Source of the DNA: Chloroflexota bacterium | GTDB lineage: Bacteria > Chloroflexota > Anaerolineae > J036 > Brachytrichaceae | Reading direction: 5' to 3' | Length of the DNA: 64,000 bases | NCBI GenBank assembly: GCA_023488685.1 | Contig: JAMDDR010000433.1 | Coordinates: forward strand, 1-64,000 | Part shown: positions 1 through 10,085 of the stretch, in pieces | How positions within the stretch are numbered: position 1 is the first letter of the stretch | Layout: each line of letters starts with the position of its first letter | Notes under the pieces: model-generated | What the model saw: the letters and a program-made list of their open reading frames with translations, nothing else | The model's database searches: none | What the model was told of the DNA's origin: nothing | Position numbers and translations under genes: made by a program

Positions 1-97
1 CGCTCATCAGCCGGTTCATCACGTCATACCGCCTGGCGATGCGGGCAAACATATTGCGCACATAGGTAGCCCGCGCCGGGCCTGATAAATGAGTCAT
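1..97 (-). CDS. Demethylmenaquinone/ubiquinone methyltransferase (MenG/UbiE family), N-terminus only, truncated by window start
   Basis: Reverse strand from 97 reads MTHLSGPARATYVRNMFARIARRYDVMNRLMS, matching the UbiE/MenG N-terminal pattern 'YVRxMFDxIAxRYDxMNxLMS'; not in the ORF track because it is open-ended. Confidence 0.75.
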   Translation of the reverse strand, partial: MTHLSGPARATYVRNMFARIARRYDVMNRLMS

Positions 98-100
98 GGG

Positions 101-838
101 TTATGTAGCGAACTTCCAGCGGCACAGCCGGCGCTCCAACCAGTCTGCCACAAAGTATGACAAAAGCCCCAGCACGCCCATCGATACTGCACCTGCGTAG
201 GTGGCGGGATAGTCGAACAACGTGCTGGCATTCAGGTAGATGTAGTAGCCCAATCCAAGCAGTGTGGCTGTCGTCTCGGTGATGTACAACACGGCCACCG
301 CTGTGCCGATGCTCAAGCGCAACGCGGTCAACACCGCGGGAACAGATGCCGGCAGGTATACGAAACGGAACAATGCGCGTCTCCCGGCCCCCAGTGATTT
401 CACTGAATTGAGCAGTTCTGGGCGCAGCCCGGCGGCGTCGTCGCGTACCGGCACTAATATCTGGAAGAATAGAATCAGCACGATCATCAGCACTTTGCTG
501 AAGTCCGTCGCGCCGAAGAACAGCAACACAATTGGCAGAAACACGATCTTGGGAATCGGGTAGACGATGTAAACCAGCGGCGAAAAGATGCGGTCGAGAC
601 GGGGCATTTGGCCCATGGCCAGGCCGGCTGGTACCGCCAGCGCGATGGCGATGATGACGCTGATGATCACCCGCAGCGCACTGGCGATGAAGTGTTGGCC
701 GAGTATGCCGAACTGCGCCACAATGGTTTGTGCCACCTGGAGCGGTGTCGGCAGAATATCGCGTTGGATGAGTGTGGCAAACAATTGCCACGCCAGTAGC
801 ACGATGACGCTGGTAAGCAGAAGATCGCGACGATGCAT
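101..838 (-). CDS. ABC transporter permease (SsuC/TauC-like, BPD_transp_1)
   Basis: 245 aa, multiple TM segments, 'GRRALFRFVYLPASVPAVLTALRLSIGTAVAVLYITET' EAA-type loop. Confidence 0.9.
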   Translation of the reverse strand: MHRRDLLLTSVIVLLAWQLFATLIQRDILPTPLQVAQTIVAQFGILGQHFIASALRVIISVIIAIALAVPAGLAMGQMPRLDRIFSPLVYIVYPIPKIVFLPIVLLFFGATDFSKVLMIVLILFFQILVPVRDDAAGLRPELLNSVKSLGAGRRALFRFVYLPASVPAVLTALRLSIGTAVAVLYITETTATLLGLGYYIYLNASTLFDYPATYAGAVSMGVLGLLSYFVADWLERRLCRWKFAT

Positions 839-1051
839 ATGGTTATTATCCCCTCTTCAACCTTGCGAAGGGCTGGTGCATTTCCCCGCTTGACACCTGG
901 GTCAGAGCAGGTTAATCTATTTCATGTCGAACCAAGATGTTCGCAAACCCCCTGGGTTGCTCATCAAGGGTTTCGCAATCATGACATTGCGCAGCCCGGT
1001 GCCGGGCGGTTCAGCCCGTCTGCATCGCTGCGCCGGAAAGAGGTGATCAGC

Positions 1052-1477
1052 ATGGTATGCCGAAACTGTAAGATGGAGCTGCCGGTTTATGCCAAGTACT
1101 GCCCGAGTTGTGGCATGCAGGTGCACAAGCCCCACGTTCATCACGACCTCGACGTTCCGAAGGGATCTGCCAGCGAAGCGCGTGCCCGTCATGTGGTGCG
1201 GCTGCTCGAACCCGCTTATCACGTCATCGAGGTACGGCTGGAGGATGCCCGTGTCGATAAGCCGGAGCTGTATGACACCGTGCGCAGGATCGAGGCCGAA
1301 GCCGTTAAAGGCGCCGATGCAAATGCCGCCAAGATCGGCCGCTGGCTGACTTTCCTGGCAGGCCTGGCACCCGATGTGCTCGCGCCAACTGTATCCGCCT
1401 TGTTGAATCCTGAAGCGGATGTGTCTGCAGATATTCGCGCCGCCGTTGAGCGATTCAGCGCCGAACCTGTCCATTGA
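1052..1477 (+). CDS. Zinc-ribbon domain protein of unknown function
   Basis: ATG at 1052 after AAAGAGGTGATC; starts MVCRNCKMELPVYAKYCPSCGMQV (two CxxC knuckles). Confidence 0.75.
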   Translation: MVCRNCKMELPVYAKYCPSCGMQVHKPHVHHDLDVPKGSASEARARHVVRLLEPAYHVIEVRLEDARVDKPELYDTVRRIEAEAVKGADANAAKIGRWLTFLAGLAPDVLAPTVSALLNPEADVSADIRAAVERFSAEPVH

Positions 1478-1572
1478 GTGCGTATCTCTGTCACACAAGT
1501 AACCTGGTTCAGTCGCCATCGTTACGGCAGCATGCGACTGGGTCAGCCATTTCATCCTGATACCGGGACGTA

Positions 1573-2376
1573 TCAGCCAGCCGGGCGAGATCCGGCCGGT
1601 GTTGGGTGTTGTGTGGTCATTAACCGGCGAACGCTGGCACACATTTCGTAGTAGGTGGGCTGTGAGCGGTAATCCGGCGCGCCGGCGGGGGGATTATCGA
1701 TCCCATGTGCTTCGCTGTGAGGCGGGTTGCCCAATACGAGAATGTGCTGCCCCAGGAAGACGGCGTCTTCGATGTTGTGCGTCACCACAACGAGGGTCAG
1801 CCGTTGCTCGCGCTGCAGTTCGATGGTGAGGTTTAACAAGTCCTCGCGCGTGGGCGCGTCGAGAGCAGCGAACGGTTCGTCCATGAGCAGCAGATCGGGC
1901 TCCAGCACCAACGTGCGCGCAATCGCGGTGCGCTGGCGCTGGCCGCCCGATATTTGTCCTGGATAACGGTCGCGCAAGGCTTCAATCCCCAGGCGTGCCA
2001 ACCAAAAGCGAACTTGCTCAAGCACCGGGCCAACAGCATGGTCGCTGGGTACATGGCGACCGTCAGGACCATAGTAGTTACGCAGCCGTAAGCCCAGTGC
2101 CACATTCTCTGCCACCGTCGCCCATGGCAACAAGCCGTATTCCTGCAAGACCAACCCGGTGCGAGGGCGCGGCCGTGTGATGGCCTGACCGCCAATGAGC
2201 ACCTGCCCACCTGTAGGTATGCGCAACCCGGCCAGCATCATCAGCAGCGTCGTCTTGCCGCCACCGGAGGCACCGACGACCGCCCACGTATCACCCTGGC
2301 CCACCGACCAGTTGAAACGATCGAACACCGGGCGGCCTGGGGTGTAGGCAAATGTCACATCGCGTAGTTGGATCAT
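1573..2376 (-). CDS. ABC transporter ATP-binding protein (nitrate/sulfonate/NMT1-type)
   Basis: Walker A GASGGGKTT, signature SGGQRQRTAIART, Walker B LLLMDEPFAALD. Confidence 0.93.
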   Translation of the reverse strand: MIQLRDVTFAYTPGRPVFDRFNWSVGQGDTWAVVGASGGGKTTLLMMLAGLRIPTGGQVLIGGQAITRPRPRTGLVLQEYGLLPWATVAENVALGLRLRNYYGPDGRHVPSDHAVGPVLEQVRFWLARLGIEALRDRYPGQISGGQRQRTAIARTLVLEPDLLLMDEPFAALDAPTREDLLNLTIELQREQRLTLVVVTHNIEDAVFLGQHILVLGNPPHSEAHGIDNPPAGAPDYRSQPTYYEMCASVRRLMTTQHPTPAGSRPAG

Positions 2377-2418
2377 GCAGAGCCTGTCGTTGATCGTTGC
2401 CCGTTAATTATCCTGCGC

Positions 2419-3372
2419 TTACTTGGGCAGATAGCTGGCGTCCGCCAGTTTGGTATACGCCACTTCGGCTGAAATAAGCCCTTTACCCTTCATCCAATCC
2501 TGGACGTCCTTGAACTGGGCCTCACTGGGAACAGAAGCGGCAGGAAACTTTGGCAGTGTGTACTTGCCAGTCAGCGGCGCAGGAATAAGCTTTTTCTCCG
2601 TCAGCACGGCGTCCCACTTCTCCGGTGTGGCATTCACATCGTTCACGGCCTTCTCCAACGCGGCCAGGAATTTCTTGACCGTATTGGGTTTGGCTTTCAG
2701 TGTTTCAGCGCGGAACGATATGACGCTGTTCCCTAGCTCGGTGTGCTTGCGGTCGTCGACGATGACCGTTGCGCCTCCCTGGATGGCCAGGGATGAGTAT
2801 GGATCGGGAAGGGTCGCGGCTTTTAGTTGGCCCTGGCCTAGCAATTGCAACCGATCCGCAATCTTGATGACATTGGTCGTCTTGATGTCGGCAGGGCTGA
2901 AGCCTTCAAGCTGCAGAAGACGATCGGTCACGTAAGCAATGACGGTGCCCTCCGAGATGCCGATTTCTACCCCCTGTAAGCCGGCCAGGCCGGAAATGCC
3001 ACTCTCCTTGGCTGCCAGGATAGAATACTGGGCATTGTCCGGAGTTGCAGTGCGGGCGAAGCGCACAACGGCGATCTTCTGTGTCTCCTTGTTGTATAAC
3101 ACTGTTGAGACCAGATCGTTGATCATGCCGTCAATCTGGCCAGCCTGCATGAGCTGGTCACGCTCGGCAGCCGAGGCCGCCGGTACGAACTCAATACTGA
3201 TGCCCTCGTTCTTGAAATATCCCTGCGATTCGGCCACATACATGGGCAATGCCTCAAGCACGGGTAGCAGCCCGATTTTGAGCGTTGGCGCCTCGGATGG
3301 CGCCTGTGCCTGTGTACAGGCCCCCAAAAGCGTACTCAACACAACGACGACCATGAACCATTTTTTAATCAT
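2419..3372 (-). CDS. ABC transporter substrate-binding lipoprotein (NMT1/THI5-like)
   Basis: Lipobox-like 'LSTLLGAC'; LKIGLLPVLEALPMYVAESQGYFKNEGISIEFV; GGAGGA SD before ATG at 3372. Confidence 0.9.
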   Translation of the reverse strand: MIKKWFMVVVVLSTLLGACTQAQAPSEAPTLKIGLLPVLEALPMYVAESQGYFKNEGISIEFVPAASAAERDQLMQAGQIDGMINDLVSTVLYNKETQKIAVVRFARTATPDNAQYSILAAKESGISGLAGLQGVEIGISEGTVIAYVTDRLLQLEGFSPADIKTTNVIKIADRLQLLGQGQLKAATLPDPYSSLAIQGGATVIVDDRKHTELGNSVISFRAETLKAKPNTVKKFLAALEKAVNDVNATPEKWDAVLTEKKLIPAPLTGKYTLPKFPAASVPSEAQFKDVQDWMKGKGLISAEVAYTKLADASYLPK

Positions 3373-3467
3373 CTTATTCTCCTCCAACAGTGATTTCCGT
3401 ATAGGCGCTGAGCGCGCAGCAGCCCATCATAAAACGGCTTACGCTACATGTCCATGTGATGCAGGCA

Positions 3468-4328
3468 TCACATCAAGATGGCGGCGAGTGTCGCCACGAA
3501 GATGGTAATACTGATGTATCCGTTGACGTTGAAAAACGCGACGTTTATCTTTGAGAGATCGTTGGGTTTGACCAGGGAGTGTTCGTAGATGAGCAGTGCC
3601 GTGACAATCGCGAGCCCGATCCAGAAGATCAAGCCAAGACCCATGACGATACCTGTGCCCGCGAGCAAGGCGACTGTGATGGCGTGGCTGATTTGTGCCA
3701 GTCGCAGAGCAACGGCGTTCCCCCAACGCGCAGGGGTGCTGTGCAGATGCTCGGTACGATCAAACTCGGTATCCTGGCAAGCGTAGATCAGGTCAAACCC
3801 GCCGATCCAGAATGTAACAGCGAAGAGCAAGAGCCAGGCTGGCAGGTCCTGTGCGGTGAAGACTGAGCCTCGTACACCGGCCCATGCGCCGATTGGCGCC
3901 AGACCGTCGGTGAAACCGAGAATGAAATGCGATAACCAGGTGAAACGTTTGGTGTAAGCGTAACCCGCCAGGAACACCAGCGCACCGGGCAAGAGCAGCA
4001 ATGTCAGCGGGTTCAATTGCCATGCGGCGAATGCCAGGATGAGTATCGAGATCAGCGTCCCAATGACCACCGTCCACACGCTTATCTTACCGCTCTGAAT
4101 GGGCCGGCTGGCCGTGCGCGGGTTGCGCGCATCGATATGCCGGTCGGCCAGGCGGTTCATGCTCATCCCAAAGGTGCGCGCAGCGGCCATGGCGACTGTG
4201 ATCCAGATGAACTGGTGCAGGGTGGGCAACCCGCCTGCCGCCAGCACCATGCCCAGGTACGCGAACGGCAGAGCGAAAATGGTGTGCTCGAACTTGATCA
4301 GATCGAGAAATGCGCGCACTTGTTTCAT
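3468..4328 (-). CDS. UbiA-family prenyltransferase (4-hydroxybenzoate/MqnP-like)
   Basis: NRLADRHIDARNPRTASRPIQSG and DLIYACQDTEFDR motifs; multiple TM helices; adjacent to UbiD. Confidence 0.88.
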   Translation of the reverse strand: MKQVRAFLDLIKFEHTIFALPFAYLGMVLAAGGLPTLHQFIWITVAMAAARTFGMSMNRLADRHIDARNPRTASRPIQSGKISVWTVVIGTLISILILAFAAWQLNPLTLLLLPGALVFLAGYAYTKRFTWLSHFILGFTDGLAPIGAWAGVRGSVFTAQDLPAWLLLFAVTFWIGGFDLIYACQDTEFDRTEHLHSTPARWGNAVALRLAQISHAITVALLAGTGIVMGLGLIFWIGLAIVTALLIYEHSLVKPNDLSKINVAFFNVNGYISITIFVATLAAILM

Positions 4329-4333
4329 TGCTG

Positions 4334-5833
4334 TTACAACCCGTACTCTGTCCAACGTCGCGTTACCAGGTCTTTGATCGCTGAATCCATCTCAATCTCG
4401 GTGGGCCAGCCGCGCGGGTGATTATCCTGCGGGCCTTTGGCCGTTGCGTCGATTCCAATCTTCCCACCGAACGAATCGTGCGTGGCGGAGTGATCCAGTT
4501 GATCGACTGCGCCCTCGACGATGGTGACGTCGCGCTTCCAATCGACATTGCCCAGCACACGCCAGGCCACCTCACGCAGATCGTGCACGTTCACATCGGC
4601 ATCGACCACGACGATCGCCTTGGCCAGCATCATCAACCCCAGTCCCCAGACACCAAACATCACTTTCTGCGCATGTCCAGGGAAGCGCTTCTTGATCGAC
4701 ACGATCACCAGGTTGTGAAACACGCCTTCCGCCGGCAAGTTGTAATCCACCACTTCGCCCAAGAATAGCCTGAGCAAAGGAAGGAACAACCGCTCGGTGG
4801 CTTTGCCCATCCAGTAGTCTTCCATGGGGGGGATGCCGACGACCGTCGCCGGGTAGATGGCATCTTTGCGGTGCGTGATTGCCGTGACGTGAAATACAGG
4901 GAAGCGGTCGGCTGGGGTATAGAAGCCGGTGTGGTCGCCGAATGGCCCTTCGCTATCGTGCTCGTTTGGATCGACATATCCCTCGATCACGATTTCCGCC
5001 TCTGCCGGTGCCTCCAGTGGCTGCGTCACGCATTTGACGAATTCCACCGGTTTGCCCCGCAGGTAACCCGCGAGCAGGTACTCGTCGATATTCGGCGGGA
5101 GTGGCGCGGAGGCGCACCACATGGAGGCAGGATCGCCACCCAGTGCAATAGCGCATGGGATCTGCGGTTTGCGTGCCTCCTGCGCGACACGTTCGTGTTC
5201 GGCGCCGCCTTTGTGGCGCTGCCAGTGCATCATCAGCGTGCGGTCATCGCGCATCTGCAGGCGGTACATGCCCACATTGCGTACAGCAGTGACAGGGTCA
5301 CGCGTGATGACCTGCATGAGCGTAATGTAGCGTCCGCCATCCAGGGGCCAACACTTCAGGATGGGCAGACTCCGTAGACCCAGACTCCCGGAGTCTCCAA
5401 GACTCCGGGAGTCTGGGTCTGCCACGATCGATACGACGTCCTGTACCGGCGCCTTGCCCACGATCTTTGGTTTGAGGCCGACGGCGCGGACGACGTCGAA
5501 CAGGTCGCCGGCGCGGTTGAGCGTCGCACCCAACCCGCGCGGCAGGCGCATGTCAATGACCTTTGCGAGGTTATGGTTGAGGTCGTCCAGGTCGTCGACG
5601 TTCAATGCCATTGCCATGCGCCGGGCGTTGCCAAACGCGTTGATCAAAACAGGTATGGCCGAGCCTTTGACGTTTTCGAACAGCAGGGCCTTGTTCTTGT
5701 CCATTGGGCCTTTGGAGATGCGGTCGGTGATCTCGGTGATCTCCAGCTCGGGATCAACCTGGGCCTGAACGCGGACCAACTCGCCGCAGCGCTCCAGGGC
5801 GCTGATGTAGTCACGCAAGTTGCGGAATATCAT
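4334..5833 (-). CDS. UbiD-family (menaquinone-type) decarboxylase with an in-frame palindromic insertion
   Basis: 499 aa; LPILKCWPLDGGRYITL, GPFGDHTGFYTPADRFPVFHVTAITHRKDAIYPATVVGIPPMED. Confidence 0.93.
   Translation of the reverse strand: MIFRNLRDYISALERCGELVRVQAQVDPELEITEITDRISKGPMDKNKALLFENVKGSAIPVLINAFGNARRMAMALNVDDLDDLNHNLAKVIDMRLPRGLGATLNRAGDLFDVVRAVGLKPKIVGKAPVQDVVSIVADPDSRSLGDSGSLGLRSLPILKCWPLDGGRYITLMQVITRDPVTAVRNVGMYRLQMRDDRTLMMHWQRHKGGAEHERVAQEARKPQIPCAIALGGDPASMWCASAPLPPNIDEYLLAGYLRGKPVEFVKCVTQPLEAPAEAEIVIEGYVDPNEHDSEGPFGDHTGFYTPADRFPVFHVTAITHRKDAIYPATVVGIPPMEDYWMGKATERLFLPLLRLFLGEVVDYNLPAEGVFHNLVIVSIKKRFPGHAQKVMFGVWGLGLMMLAKAIVVVDADVNVHDLREVAWRVLGNVDWKRDVTIVEGAVDQLDHSATHDSFGGKIGIDATAKGPQDNHPRGWPTEIEMDSAIKDLVTRRWTEYGL
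5376..5420. repeat. Perfect inverted repeat, 21-nt arms, 3-nt spacer, within UbiD CDS
   Basis: AGACCCAGACTCCCGGAGTCT-cca-AGACTCCGGGAGTCTGGGTCT; each arm contains a smaller palindrome AGACTCC(C/G)GGAGTCT. Confidence 0.97.
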
Positions 5834-5869
5834 CGCTGGCTCATGATGCCTGTATCCGGGGGCAGCGTT

Positions 5870-7054
5870 TTAAATGACGCCCAGTTCCTTGCCAACCTTG
5901 CCGAACGCCTCCAGCCCGCGATCCAGGTCTGCCTGCTCGTGTGCGGCGCTGATCATCACACGGATGCGGGCTTTCCCCCGTGGCACCGTTGGGAACCCGA
6001 TCGCCATGGCGAACACACTCTGTTCGAATAAACGACGCGAGTATTGCTGGGCCAGTTCGGCCTCACCCAGCATCACCGGTGTGATCGGCGTTTCGCTGCG
6101 CCCGGTATCGAAGCCCAGGCGCTTCATCTCAGCCTTGAAGTAGCGCGTATTGTTCCATAGCTTATCGACGCGCTCGGTGGACGTTTCAAGGATGTCGACC
6201 GCGGCCAGGCACGCGGCTGCATCGGCTGCCGTCACTGCGCTAGAGAACAGGAACGGGCGGCCACGCTGGCGCAGCCATTCCACGATCTCTGTATGGGCGG
6301 CGACGTATCCACCTACCACGCCAAAGGCCTTCGACAGCGTGCCGATTTCAATGTCCACTCGTCCATGCATGCCGAAATGATCGACAATGCCACGCCCGCC
6401 CCGGCCGAGCACGCCTTCGCCGTGTGCGTCGTCCACCATGAGCAGCAAGTTATGGCGTTCGACGACTTCAACGATCTGCGGCAGTGGCGCAATGTCGCCG
6501 TCCATCGAGAAGACGCCGTCAGTGATCACCAGCGCGCGCCGGTAGGGTGCGTTGGCGTTCGTCGCCTTGATTTGATCCTCCAATGCTTGAGGGTTGTTGT
6601 GCGCGTAGCGCACGACGCGTGCGCCCGAGAGGCGGCAGCCATCGATGATGCTGGCATGGTTCAGTTCGTCCGAGAGGATGACGTCTTCTTTGCTCATCAG
6701 AGCCGAGATAGTCGCCAGGTTGGAGGCAAACCCTGATTGAAAGGAGATCGTCGCTGCTGCGCCTTTGAACTCGGCCAGCCGCGACTCCAGTTTGGCGTGT
6801 AACGACAGCGTGCCCGCGATGGTGCGCACCGCGGCCGGGCCGACACCATATTGGTCGATGGCTTTCTGTGCGGCTTCGCGCAGACGCGCGTCGTTGGCCA
6901 GCCCCAGATAGTTGTTTGAGCAGAAATTGAGGACGCGTTTGCCGTCGACGATGAGCCACGCACCCTGGGCGGAGTCAATCGTGCGGATGTTGTTATAGAG
7001 GCCCTGTTGCCGCAAACCGGCAATCTCGTCGCGAATCCATTGAAGTTTGTTCAT
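5870..7054 (-). CDS. kbl: Glycine C-acetyltransferase (2-amino-3-ketobutyrate CoA ligase)
   Basis: [65 protein letters not shown]; adjacent to tdh. Confidence 0.93.
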   Translation of the reverse strand: MNKLQWIRDEIAGLRQQGLYNNIRTIDSAQGAWLIVDGKRVLNFCSNNYLGLANDARLREAAQKAIDQYGVGPAAVRTIAGTLSLHAKLESRLAEFKGAAATISFQSGFASNLATISALMSKEDVILSDELNHASIIDGCRLSGARVVRYAHNNPQALEDQIKATNANAPYRRALVITDGVFSMDGDIAPLPQIVEVVERHNLLLMVDDAHGEGVLGRGGRGIVDHFGMHGRVDIEIGTLSKAFGVVGGYVAAHTEIVEWLRQRGRPFLFSSAVTAADAAACLAAVDILETSTERVDKLWNNTRYFKAEMKRLGFDTGRSETPITPVMLGEAELAQQYSRRLFEQSVFAMAIGFPTVPRGKARIRVMISAAHEQADLDRGLEAFGKVGKELGVI

Positions 7055-7060
7055 GATTTA

Positions 7061-8095
7061 TCAGAAGTCAGGAGTGAGGATCACCTTTCCGCTTTGCCCA
7101 GATGCCATCACCTGGAAGGCTTTTTCATACTCGGTGAGCTTGAAATGGTGGGTAATGACCGGGGACAGGTCCACGGCGCCACCGGAGAGCAAGCCGCGCA
7201 TCTGGTACCACGTCTGCCACAACCTGCGGCCGGCGATGCCGAGCACGGTGATGCCGCTCATGACCACCAGGTTGCCCAGGTCCAACTCGAAGGGCGCGCG
7301 GGGCAGGCCCAGCAGCACCGCCGTGCCGGCGTGTTTCAGTGCAGCCAGGCCGTCGCGAATCGAACTGGGAGCGCCGGCCATTTCGAGCAATACATCCACG
7401 CCCTCGCCGTGAGTGGCTTCGCGCACGTATTGCACCAGGTTTTGCTGACTCACATTGATGGTGGCATGCGCGCCCAGCTTGCGTGCCAGGTCGAGCCGGT
7501 AGTCGGACAGGTCGCTGGCGAAGATGCGGTGCGCGCCAGACGCGCGCGCAACGGCGATCGTCATCAAACCGGCCGGACCGCAACCAGTGACCAGTATGTC
7601 GCGCGCCACCAATGGCGTGGCCAGCGCGGTATGCACTGCATTACCGAAGTTCTCCTGCAGTGAGGCAATGTCACAGGGCATGTCTGCCGGATTAACCCAC
7701 ACATTCTGGGCGGGGATGGCAACGTACTCGGCGAAACAGCCATCCTGGTCCACGCCGATGATGCGTGTGTTTCGGCATACGTGCGCGTTACCCGTGCGGC
7801 ACTCGTCGCACATGTTGCATACGATATGGCTCTCTGCCGAGACGAACGCTCCTACGCTAAGGCCGTTGACATCACGGCCTATATCGACGATTTCACCGCT
7901 GAATTCGTGGCCAACAATAAGAGGTGGCTTGATACGATTCTGAGACCATACATCCCAGTTATAGATATGTAAGTCGGTGCCGCAGATCGAACATGCGCGT
8001 GTCTTAATGAGAACATCGTGCGGCCCAATAGTCGGGATTGGCACGTTGCGTAGTTCAAATCCAGGGCCGGCTTGCGCTTTAACGACAGCAAGCAT
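7061..8095 (-). CDS. tdh: L-threonine 3-dehydrogenase (zinc MDR family)
   Basis: CSICGTDLHIYNWDVWSQNRIKPPLIVGHEFSGEIVDIG; downstream kbl. Confidence 0.93.
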   Translation of the reverse strand: MLAVVKAQAGPGFELRNVPIPTIGPHDVLIKTRACSICGTDLHIYNWDVWSQNRIKPPLIVGHEFSGEIVDIGRDVNGLSVGAFVSAESHIVCNMCDECRTGNAHVCRNTRIIGVDQDGCFAEYVAIPAQNVWVNPADMPCDIASLQENFGNAVHTALATPLVARDILVTGCGPAGLMTIAVARASGAHRIFASDLSDYRLDLARKLGAHATINVSQQNLVQYVREATHGEGVDVLLEMAGAPSSIRDGLAALKHAGTAVLLGLPRAPFELDLGNLVVMSGITVLGIAGRRLWQTWYQMRGLLSGGAVDLSPVITHHFKLTEYEKAFQVMASGQSGKVILTPDF

Positions 8096-8214
8096 AATGC
8101 TCCTAAGAGTTTGAGATATGTTTTATTCTAGCGCGCTTCAGAAGACTCAAAACCGTAACAGGCCGTTCGTATCGTTTTATGCACGATTCTGTTAACGCAT
8201 CTCAGCGCCCGCGA

Positions 8215-9006
8215 TTAGCGTCCGGCGCGAGGGAACATTTCATGCTCTAGCGGCTGGCCATCCGCAAGTCCCAACGGGTCAGTGACGACATGAGGTTGTT
8301 TCTTATACGTGGTCTCTGCATCTGTAAAGATCACGATGTGCGCCACACGCGGCACATCGGTGAAATTAGGAGTGGCCATATGCGCGCAATAACCATGGTG
8401 GAATGTGCAGTCGCCAGCCTTCAACGGAATGGTGACACGCGGCTCCCAGGCGAGGTCCGGCCAGATCGAGAACAAGTCATCCTCATCCGCCAGGTTCTGT
8501 GGGCGCAGGTCGGTGCGTTTGAATGACCCGGGGATGAAGGTCATGCATCCCCGCTCCACTGGCACGTCGGTTAAGGCAATCCAGGCTGACAGGGAGTGGC
8601 GCGACTCAGCGAACGGCCAGTACGGCCGATCCTGGTGGAACTCAGTCGAAGCCTGATTGTGTGGCCGCTTGATTAACAGATGATCGTGCCAGAGCCGCAG
8701 CGGCATGCGGGCCAGACGTTCCGCGACACCGCCCACGTTCGGATGCAGCGTCAGCCGTTTCATGACATCGCTCTCACACCACACATTTACCAATTGAGTG
8801 AAGATGGGCGAGTTGCTATACGCTTTTGAGCGCTCCATCAAGGCGAGTGCCTCGTCGTAGAATTCGGCGGCCTCTTCGCGCGAGATGATACCGGGGATGC
8901 GAACGAAACCTTGCTGTTGATAGCTCCCGATCGTTTCGTCGGTGAGGGTATCAGGCGTTGTCACATAATCTGTTCGAATCACATTACACCTCCTCAAACA
9001 ATACAA
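8215..9006 (-). CDS. Phytanoyl-CoA dioxygenase family protein
   Basis: Fe(II)/2OG motif FHQDRPYWPF (HxD) with distal HHGYCAHMATPNFTDVPR. Confidence 0.85.
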   Translation of the reverse strand: MYCLRRCNVIRTDYVTTPDTLTDETIGSYQQQGFVRIPGIISREEAAEFYDEALALMERSKAYSNSPIFTQLVNVWCESDVMKRLTLHPNVGGVAERLARMPLRLWHDHLLIKRPHNQASTEFHQDRPYWPFAESRHSLSAWIALTDVPVERGCMTFIPGSFKRTDLRPQNLADEDDLFSIWPDLAWEPRVTIPLKAGDCTFHHGYCAHMATPNFTDVPRVAHIVIFTDAETTYKKQPHVVTDPLGLADGQPLEHEMFPRAGR

Positions 9007-9113
9007 AGTTACTACAACCGATCATATCCATGTACAGCGTGCGACGGTAAGGTAATCTTGCGTCAAAATTTGTACAAAATTGACCGCCGGGATGATCGCT
9101 ACAGTCTGTTCGC

Positions 9114-10085
9114 TCACACGTCGAGTAAAACCTTCAAGACGCCGGGGCGCTGCGCATGCTCGAAGGCGCGCAGCGCTTCCTCAAGCGGGTAGCGCGCGTG
9201 AATCAGTGATAAGACATCCACTCGCTTGCTTTCCAGCAACCGCAATGCCGGCGCAAATGGCCCGCAACGTGACCCCACGACGTTGATCTCGTCCACCACG
9301 ATCATCGTCAGGTTTGCTGTCGTCAAGCCTTTAAAAGTGCTCTTTAGCACCAGTGTGCCGCGCGGGCGCAACATACGGCGCGCCTGGTCAAAACCGCTCT
9401 CCGCCCCCGTGCACTCGACCACTACATCGTAGTTGCGTTGACCATTCCAATCTGAGGATAGCTGTGTTCGGATGCCGCGCTGGCGCAGGATGTCCAATTT
9501 GCTGATGTGCCGGCCCATCGCGACCAGGTCGCAGCCGGTCGTCGCCAACACCTGCGCGCACAGCAACCCGAGCTTGCCATCGCCCAGCACGCACGCGTGA
9601 TCCGTCGGCTTGATGTGCACCTGTTCCAGGATCTGGCATGCCGCCGCGAGGGGCTCGACGAATACGGCTTCGTCGTCGCTCACGCTGGCGGGTACGCGAT
9701 GCAGGTTGGCGATTGGCACACGCGTGTCATCGGCGAATACCCCATCACGGCAAGAGATGCCCAACGTGGTGCGATTGGGGTCCTGGGCACGCGCGAAGTA
9801 ATCGCGCGACGGCGAATCCGGGGCGACGCAGTTGATCTCAGCAACCACCCTGTCGCCCACTTGCAGCCCAGCTAGGTCTGCGGAGCCCTCCGGGACTTTT
9901 GCGAGGACGCCGGCGAATTCATGCCCCAACACGCCCCGAAACCCCATATAACCTTTGATCAGCTCCAGGTCGGTATTGCAGATGCCGGCGCGGGTGACGC
10001 GGACGATGGCCTCGCCCGGGACGGGGACCGGAGTAGGGTAGTCAGAGCTGAACGATAGCTGATCAGATAACACAAGTGCACGCAT
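9114..10085 (-). CDS. Zinc-dependent alcohol/polyol dehydrogenase family protein
   Basis: GICNTDLELIKGYMGFRGVLGHEFAGVLAKV, GDGKLGLLCAQVLA; SD GGAGGAACTC before ATG at 10085. Confidence 0.85.
   Translation of the reverse strand: MRALVLSDQLSFSSDYPTPVPVPGEAIVRVTRAGICNTDLELIKGYMGFRGVLGHEFAGVLAKVPEGSADLAGLQVGDRVVAEINCVAPDSPSRDYFARAQDPNRTTLGISCRDGVFADDTRVPIANLHRVPASVSDDEAVFVEPLAAACQILEQVHIKPTDHACVLGDGKLGLLCAQVLATTGCDLVAMGRHISKLDILRQRGIRTQLSSDWNGQRNYDVVVECTGAESGFDQARRMLRPRGTLVLKSTFKGLTTANLTMIVVDEINVVGSRCGPFAPALRLLESKRVDVLSLIHARYPLEEALRAFEHAQRPGVLKVLLDV

Noticed and set aside
839-1051. Possible TPP riboswitch near the NMT1-like ABC genes
   Set aside because: Read both strands for CTGAGA and the ACCTGATCTGGATAATGCCAGCGTAGGGA-like core and found neither
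917-1642. 241-aa minus-strand ORF that would fill the ABC operon gap
   Set aside because: Antisense of the zinc-ribbon protein with clear CxxC motifs; no ABC-related motif
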